Source of the DNA: Lachnospiraceae bacterium
Lineage (GTDB): Bacteria; Bacillota; Clostridia; Lachnospirales; Lachnospiraceae
Direction of reading: 5' to 3'
DNA length: 42,645 nucleotides
Assembly: GCA_024696615.1 (NCBI GenBank)
Contig: JAILGS010000057.1
Coordinates: 1 to 42,645 of the forward strand
In this document: in pieces, positions 39,682 to 42,645 of the stretch
Position numbering within the stretch: the stretch's first letter is position 1
How the letters are laid out: the number at the start of each line of letters is the position of its first letter
Program-made: the position numbers and the translations under genes
Notes under the pieces: generated by a model
What the model was told of the DNA's origin: nothing
Databases searched by the model: none
The model's input: only the letters and a program-made list of their open reading frames with translations

Positions 39682-42231
39682 ATGTTTGAAATTTTAGCAA
39701 AACATCAATTAAATATTATGTTGGTGCTAACGGGCGTCTGTATGATTATTGGAGTCTTCGTGCTCCTATCCAAGGGCATGAGTAAGAAACGAAAGATTGC
39801 GCTAGCTTTGTTACAGTTTCAGGGCATGCTTTTATTACTCTGTGACCGATGGGCTTATATCTATCGTGGTGATGTGTCCACCCTTGGATATTGGATGGTT
39901 CGTGTGTGCAATTTCGTGGTATTTGCCATGGTGCTTTCCATGGTGGCTTCCGTAAATCTCTATCTTATGGATTTACTGGAGCGGGATTGTAAGCTTAGCA
40001 GACTTCCAAAGCGTATTCATATCGGATTTTATACCATCGATGCGGGCCTTGGACTTTTAGTACTGTCCCAGTTTACCCATATGTACTATTCCTTCGATGA
40101 AAATAACTGCTATCAGCGAGGAGAGTGGTATCCACTGTGCCTTCTGATTCCATTTGTCATGTTGATCATCGATCTGTCCCTCGTCATTCAGTATTTAAAG
40201 CTGATCCCACGAGGACTGGCCTGGGCTCTTATAGCGTTCTCCAGTCTTCCCATGGTGGCAGCAGTGATTCAGTTTTTTGCCTACGGTGTCTCCTTAGTGA
40301 ATATCACCATGATCGCCATGGGAATTCTTCTCTACATCTTCGCTTATCGGGATATGAATAATACCATCGAGCAGGTGCATAAGAAGGAAATCTCTTATCT
40401 GCGAGAAGGACAGGCAAGTATGAGCCGCCTCTTTGAACAGACTACCAGCACTTTGATCAATGCCATGGATGAAGGCAATAATCACCGTGCCGGACATTCC
40501 GCTCGTGTGGCGCATTATGCAAGAGAACTTGCCATCTTACAGGGAAAGTCCCAGGAAGAGTGCGAAATCGCTTACTTGGCAGGACTTCTCCATGATGTGG
40601 GAAAAGCCGTGATTCCGGAAGCAGTTCTTGCTAAGGAATCGGAATTAAATGAAACAGAGCAGAAAATCTTTGAAAATCATACCATCGAAGGCGAGAAGAT
40701 CGTGGCCGAGATTAAGGATTATCCGATGTTACAGGGCGCTGCCAGAAGCCATCATGAACGCTTCGATGGTTCTGGTTATCCGGATGGATTAAAGGGGGAG
40801 GAAATCCCTGAACTTGCCAGAATTATCGCCATCGCAGATGCTTACGACGATATGACCTCCTATAGTGGCGGCAAGAAACAGCTTCCACAGGCCAGAGTAC
40901 GTGAGGAATTCGTTAAGGGGATCGGAACCAAATTCGATCCAGTCTATGCACGACTCATGATCAAGATGATCGGCGCCGACTCCAAGTATGAACTGCGAGA
41001 AACCGGCAAAGAGGATGAGAAGGTCTGGAAGAAAGAACTCAATTGCGTCAATTACCGGGATGCGATTAGTAGCGGTATCGTGATAGACAGAAAGCGCACC
41101 ATCATCACCCTGCGGGTCCGTGCAAATGCATCGGATGTTTTTTCCACTCCTGCCATCATCATATATGATTCCCTAGATGGCATGGTTCATCTGACGGAGC
41201 AGGCCATGGTGGAAAACAGCTATATGGAATATGGCGAGATGTGGTTTGACGGACATACGCTTTGCTCCCAGGCAAGAGAATTACAGTGTATGTTACTTGA
41301 TCCTTCGGAAGTGGAGGAGTCCTTCGAGAAGGTTTCTGAATCGGAATCTGAAATAGCATCTGAGAATGCTATAAATGCGGATGGGGAACATGCAACCGAG
41401 ACTCTTGCGGAACATACATCTAAGTCAGAGAATCCTATGGTTCTTCCAACGGGACATGAAGAGGATCAGATTCTTGAAGCAAGAATTTCTGCTTATGAAG
41501 AAGCTTGGAAGAGTTACACCGTGGTGACGGAGCGCTTCCGTGATCATCTACGAATCCGCATCTTTGGCGGTAAGAAGGTGATGGATGCTATCGTAGTACT
41601 TCCTGATAGCACACGATATGCTTACGTGGCATTCTCCGGAGAAAATTGTGAGATCAACAATCTGGAGTATGAAGTAACGAATATTGAAACGAAGGAGGGA
41701 GATATTCCTCGAATCGCAGAAGAAATCAGTTACTTAAATCGTATGGAAAGCGATCTTAAGAATGTGCAAATCGATGGATATCGAACCGCAGCAACGTCGA
41801 GTCTTCCAATGAAGGACTCCTTCCGCATCGAGTTCCATACCATGTCCCTTCCGACCGCCCATCTCATCTGGCATACCCCATACATTGTGGTATTTGCTTC
41901 GGATAATGGCGAAGTGTATGGACCAAATTACAGGGAATTCACCTTCATTCGTCTTGACGGCGAAGTGGAAGGCGAGGATGAACAGGCAGAGAACAAGATG
42001 CTTGTCACAAAGACGGATAAGTTCGATAGCTGGGAAACCTGGAATGAGCTCAATAAGAAGGGATTTGAAGTGAGCGTGGATTGCAGGCGTAAGGGCAACA
42101 AAATCACCATTATCACAGAAAATCACGGTATCTATATTAAGAATGTCACCACCTTGGATTCTTCCATTAAGGATGTATACATTGCATTAACCGGAGATCA
42201 GGTAGCATTAACGGACATTCGTGTGATATAA
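39682..42231 (+). CDS. Membrane HD-GYP protein with an unusual repeated C-terminal region
   Basis: An 849-residue protein. Residues 1-225 hold about seven helices, a membrane sensor. A coiled linker leads to an HD-GYP domain (~255-435) with HRAGHSARVAHYAREL, His304-Asp305 (LHDVGK), HTIEGEKI, HHERFDGSGYPDGL (357-370) and IAIADAYDDMTS. The remaining ~400 residues have no domain I recognise. They are beta-rich and seem to contain two related pairs of modules, about 464-535 with 712-760, and 620-670 with 807-849, split by an acidic, Ser/Glu-rich linker (~550-590). The region is cytoplasmic by topology. Start at 39682 after GAGGTGGGG; an upstream TTG overlaps that site. Last gene of the signalling operon. 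Confidence 0.88.
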   Translation: MFEILAKHQLNIMLVLTGVCMIIGVFVLLSKGMSKKRKIALALLQFQGMLLLLCDRWAYIYRGDVSTLGYWMVRVCNFVVFAMVLSMVASVNLYLMDLLERDCKLSRLPKRIHIGFYTIDAGLGLLVLSQFTHMYYSFDENNCYQRGEWYPLCLLIPFVMLIIDLSLVIQYLKLIPRGLAWALIAFSSLPMVAAVIQFFAYGVSLVNITMIAMGILLYIFAYRDMNNTIEQVHKKEISYLREGQASMSRLFEQTTSTLINAMDEGNNHRAGHSARVAHYARELAILQGKSQEECEIAYLAGLLHDVGKAVIPEAVLAKESELNETEQKIFENHTIEGEKIVAEIKDYPMLQGAARSHHERFDGSGYPDGLKGEEIPELARIIAIADAYDDMTSYSGGKKQLPQARVREEFVKGIGTKFDPVYARLMIKMIGADSKYELRETGKEDEKVWKKELNCVNYRDAISSGIVIDRKRTIITLRVRANASDVFSTPAIIIYDSLDGMVHLTEQAMVENSYMEYGEMWFDGHTLCSQARELQCMLLDPSEVEESFEKVSESESEIASENAINADGEHATETLAEHTSKSENPMVLPTGHEEDQILEARISAYEEAWKSYTVVTERFRDHLRIRIFGGKKVMDAIVVLPDSTRYAYVAFSGENCEINNLEYEVTNIETKEGDIPRIAEEISYLNRMESDLKNVQIDGYRTAATSSLPMKDSFRIEFHTMSLPTAHLIWHTPYIVVFASDNGEVYGPNYREFTFIRLDGEVEGEDEQAENKMLVTKTDKFDSWETWNELNKKGFEVSVDCRRKGNKITIITENHGIYIKNVTTLDSSIKDVYIALTGDQVALTDIRVI

Positions 42232-42265
42232 TAAGGACATAATCTAAACAAGTAACATTTTCCCC

Positions 42266-42318
42266 GCACCAGGCAGCGCTAACCCCTTTTCTAGGCTAGG
42301 CTGCCTGGTGCATTTTAC
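42266..42318 (+). terminator. Terminator closing the signalling operon
   Basis: GCACCAGGCAGC (42266-42277) pairs perfectly with GCTGCCTGGTGC (42300-42311) around a 22-base loop, followed by ATTTTA. The stem is strong though the T run is short. Confidence 0.8.
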
Positions 42319-42369
42319 GATTCACAGTTTTAGGTATTATAAGAAGCTTATCTTGTCACAACTACACCG

Positions 42370-42381
42370 GACACTTGTGTC
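42370..42381. promoter_or_regulatory. Inverted repeat GACAC-TT-GTGTC upstream of the XRE regulator gene
   Basis: Perfect five-base arms around a TT centre, about 90 bases upstream of the regulator start. A possible autoregulatory operator; I could not place a convincing promoter here. Confidence 0.3.
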
Positions 42382-42468
42382 TAATCAGTAAAATATGGCA
42401 TTTCTCGCTTTGTGTCGTGTTGGAAGGATTGAATTGTGGGTATGATGACTGTGAAAGGAGGAGAGCTG

Positions 42469-42645
42469 ATGGATCAGATCAAGGTGGGGGCATTCCTAAA
42501 AATGCTCAGGAAAGAAAAAAATCTGACTCAGGAACAATTGGCAGAACAGCTAAATGTGTCAGGAAGAACAGTATCCCGTTGGGAAACCGGAAACAATATG
42601 CCAGATATCAGTCTGTTGGTGGAAATCGCAGATTTTTATGATATT
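42469..42645 (+). CDS. XRE-family helix-turn-helix regulator (partial, 3' end outside window)
   Basis: The frame is open from ATG 42469 to the window edge and gives 59 residues. They form an XRE/Cro DNA-binding domain: VGAFLKMLRKEKNLTQEQLA, then LNVSGRTVSRWETGNNMPD, the helix-turn-helix with its WE(T/R)G turn. AAGGAGG sits about seven bases upstream; an in-frame ATG eight codons earlier would overlap that site. The effector or C-terminal part is outside the window, so its targets are unknown. The gene lies behind the operon terminator and is a separate unit. Confidence 0.9.
   Translation, partial: MDQIKVGAFLKMLRKEKNLTQEQLAEQLNVSGRTVSRWETGNNMPDISLLVEIADFYDI

Noticed and set aside
42375-42641. 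An 88-codon frame at the right edge
   Set aside because: The other frame gives a clear XRE helix-turn-helix domain with a good ribosome site; this one gives nothing recognisable.
1-42645. CRISPR arrays, tRNA or rRNA genes, insertion sequences and phage genes
   Set aside because: None seen: no regularly spaced repeats, no cloverleaf with CCA-end context, and no transposase or integrase motifs in any frame.

Overview
The window looks like a piece of chromosome from an anaerobic, low-to-mid-GC Firmicute, most likely a member of the Lachnospiraceae. The reasons are the style of the housekeeping proteins (a PurA with a GQLGS-type active loop, a ~393-residue PRPP synthetase, SEC-C and TraX-family proteins, a glgC-glgD-spoVG cluster, a PPi-type phosphofructokinase), strong AGGAGG ribosome binding sites, and sigma-A promoters that often carry an extended -10. 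I cannot name a species. I see no phage, insertion sequence, CRISPR array, rRNA or tRNA.

Layout. 1-5.6 kb: end of tyrS, a TraX-family membrane protein, purA, a HAD phosphatase, a small reverse-strand membrane protein, deoD and a PPi-dependent phosphofructokinase. 5.6-10.6 kb: a tightly spaced surface operon with a membrane-anchored Ig/transglutaminase protein, an MBOAT O-acyltransferase, an SGNH-like partner protein and a lipoprotein. 10.7-16.6 kb: a short FliD-like protein, SEC-C protein, methyltransferase, hslO, cspA, a multi-pass membrane protein, an acyltransferase-3 protein and rpmG (L33). 16.7-24.6 kb, reverse strand: class A PBP, prs, a DnaI/DnaC-like helicase loader, a DnaB/DnaD-like primosome protein and murC. 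24.8-27.5 kb: glgC-glgD-spoVG. 27.7-31.7 kb: an S66 LD-carboxypeptidase, a GH25 lysozyme-like lipoprotein, a putative small RNA and a Sel1-repeat lipoprotein. 32.1-42.2 kb: a four-gene signalling operon. 42.5 kb: start of an XRE-type regulator.

How the genes work together. Cell-envelope work recurs: murC, PBP1, LD-carboxypeptidase, GH25 muramidase, two acyltransferases and a transglutaminase-like surface protein. Purine/PRPP metabolism (purA, deoD, prs) and glycogen synthesis form a second theme. The primosome pair has the order of the Bacillus dnaB-dnaI operon and lies downstream of a small cluster of DnaA-box-like sites.

The best candidate for a little-described system is the signalling operon at 32.1-42.2 kb. 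It contains a membrane HD-GYP protein with an ECF-S-like N-terminus, a 1519-residue periplasmic-propeller hybrid kinase with receiver and HPt domains, a stand-alone protein with a degenerate and an intact receiver, and a second membrane HD-GYP protein with an unfamiliar, internally repeated C-terminal region. All follow one strong promoter and a 310-base, repeat-rich upstream region. It reads as a multi-step phosphorelay coupled to cyclic-di-nucleotide hydrolysis. Several non-coding elements also merit attention: a candidate small RNA at about 30.6-30.7 kb, a terminator-like hairpin inside the cspA leader, a near-perfect 24-bp palindrome on the prs promoter, and the DnaA boxes upstream of the primosome operon.
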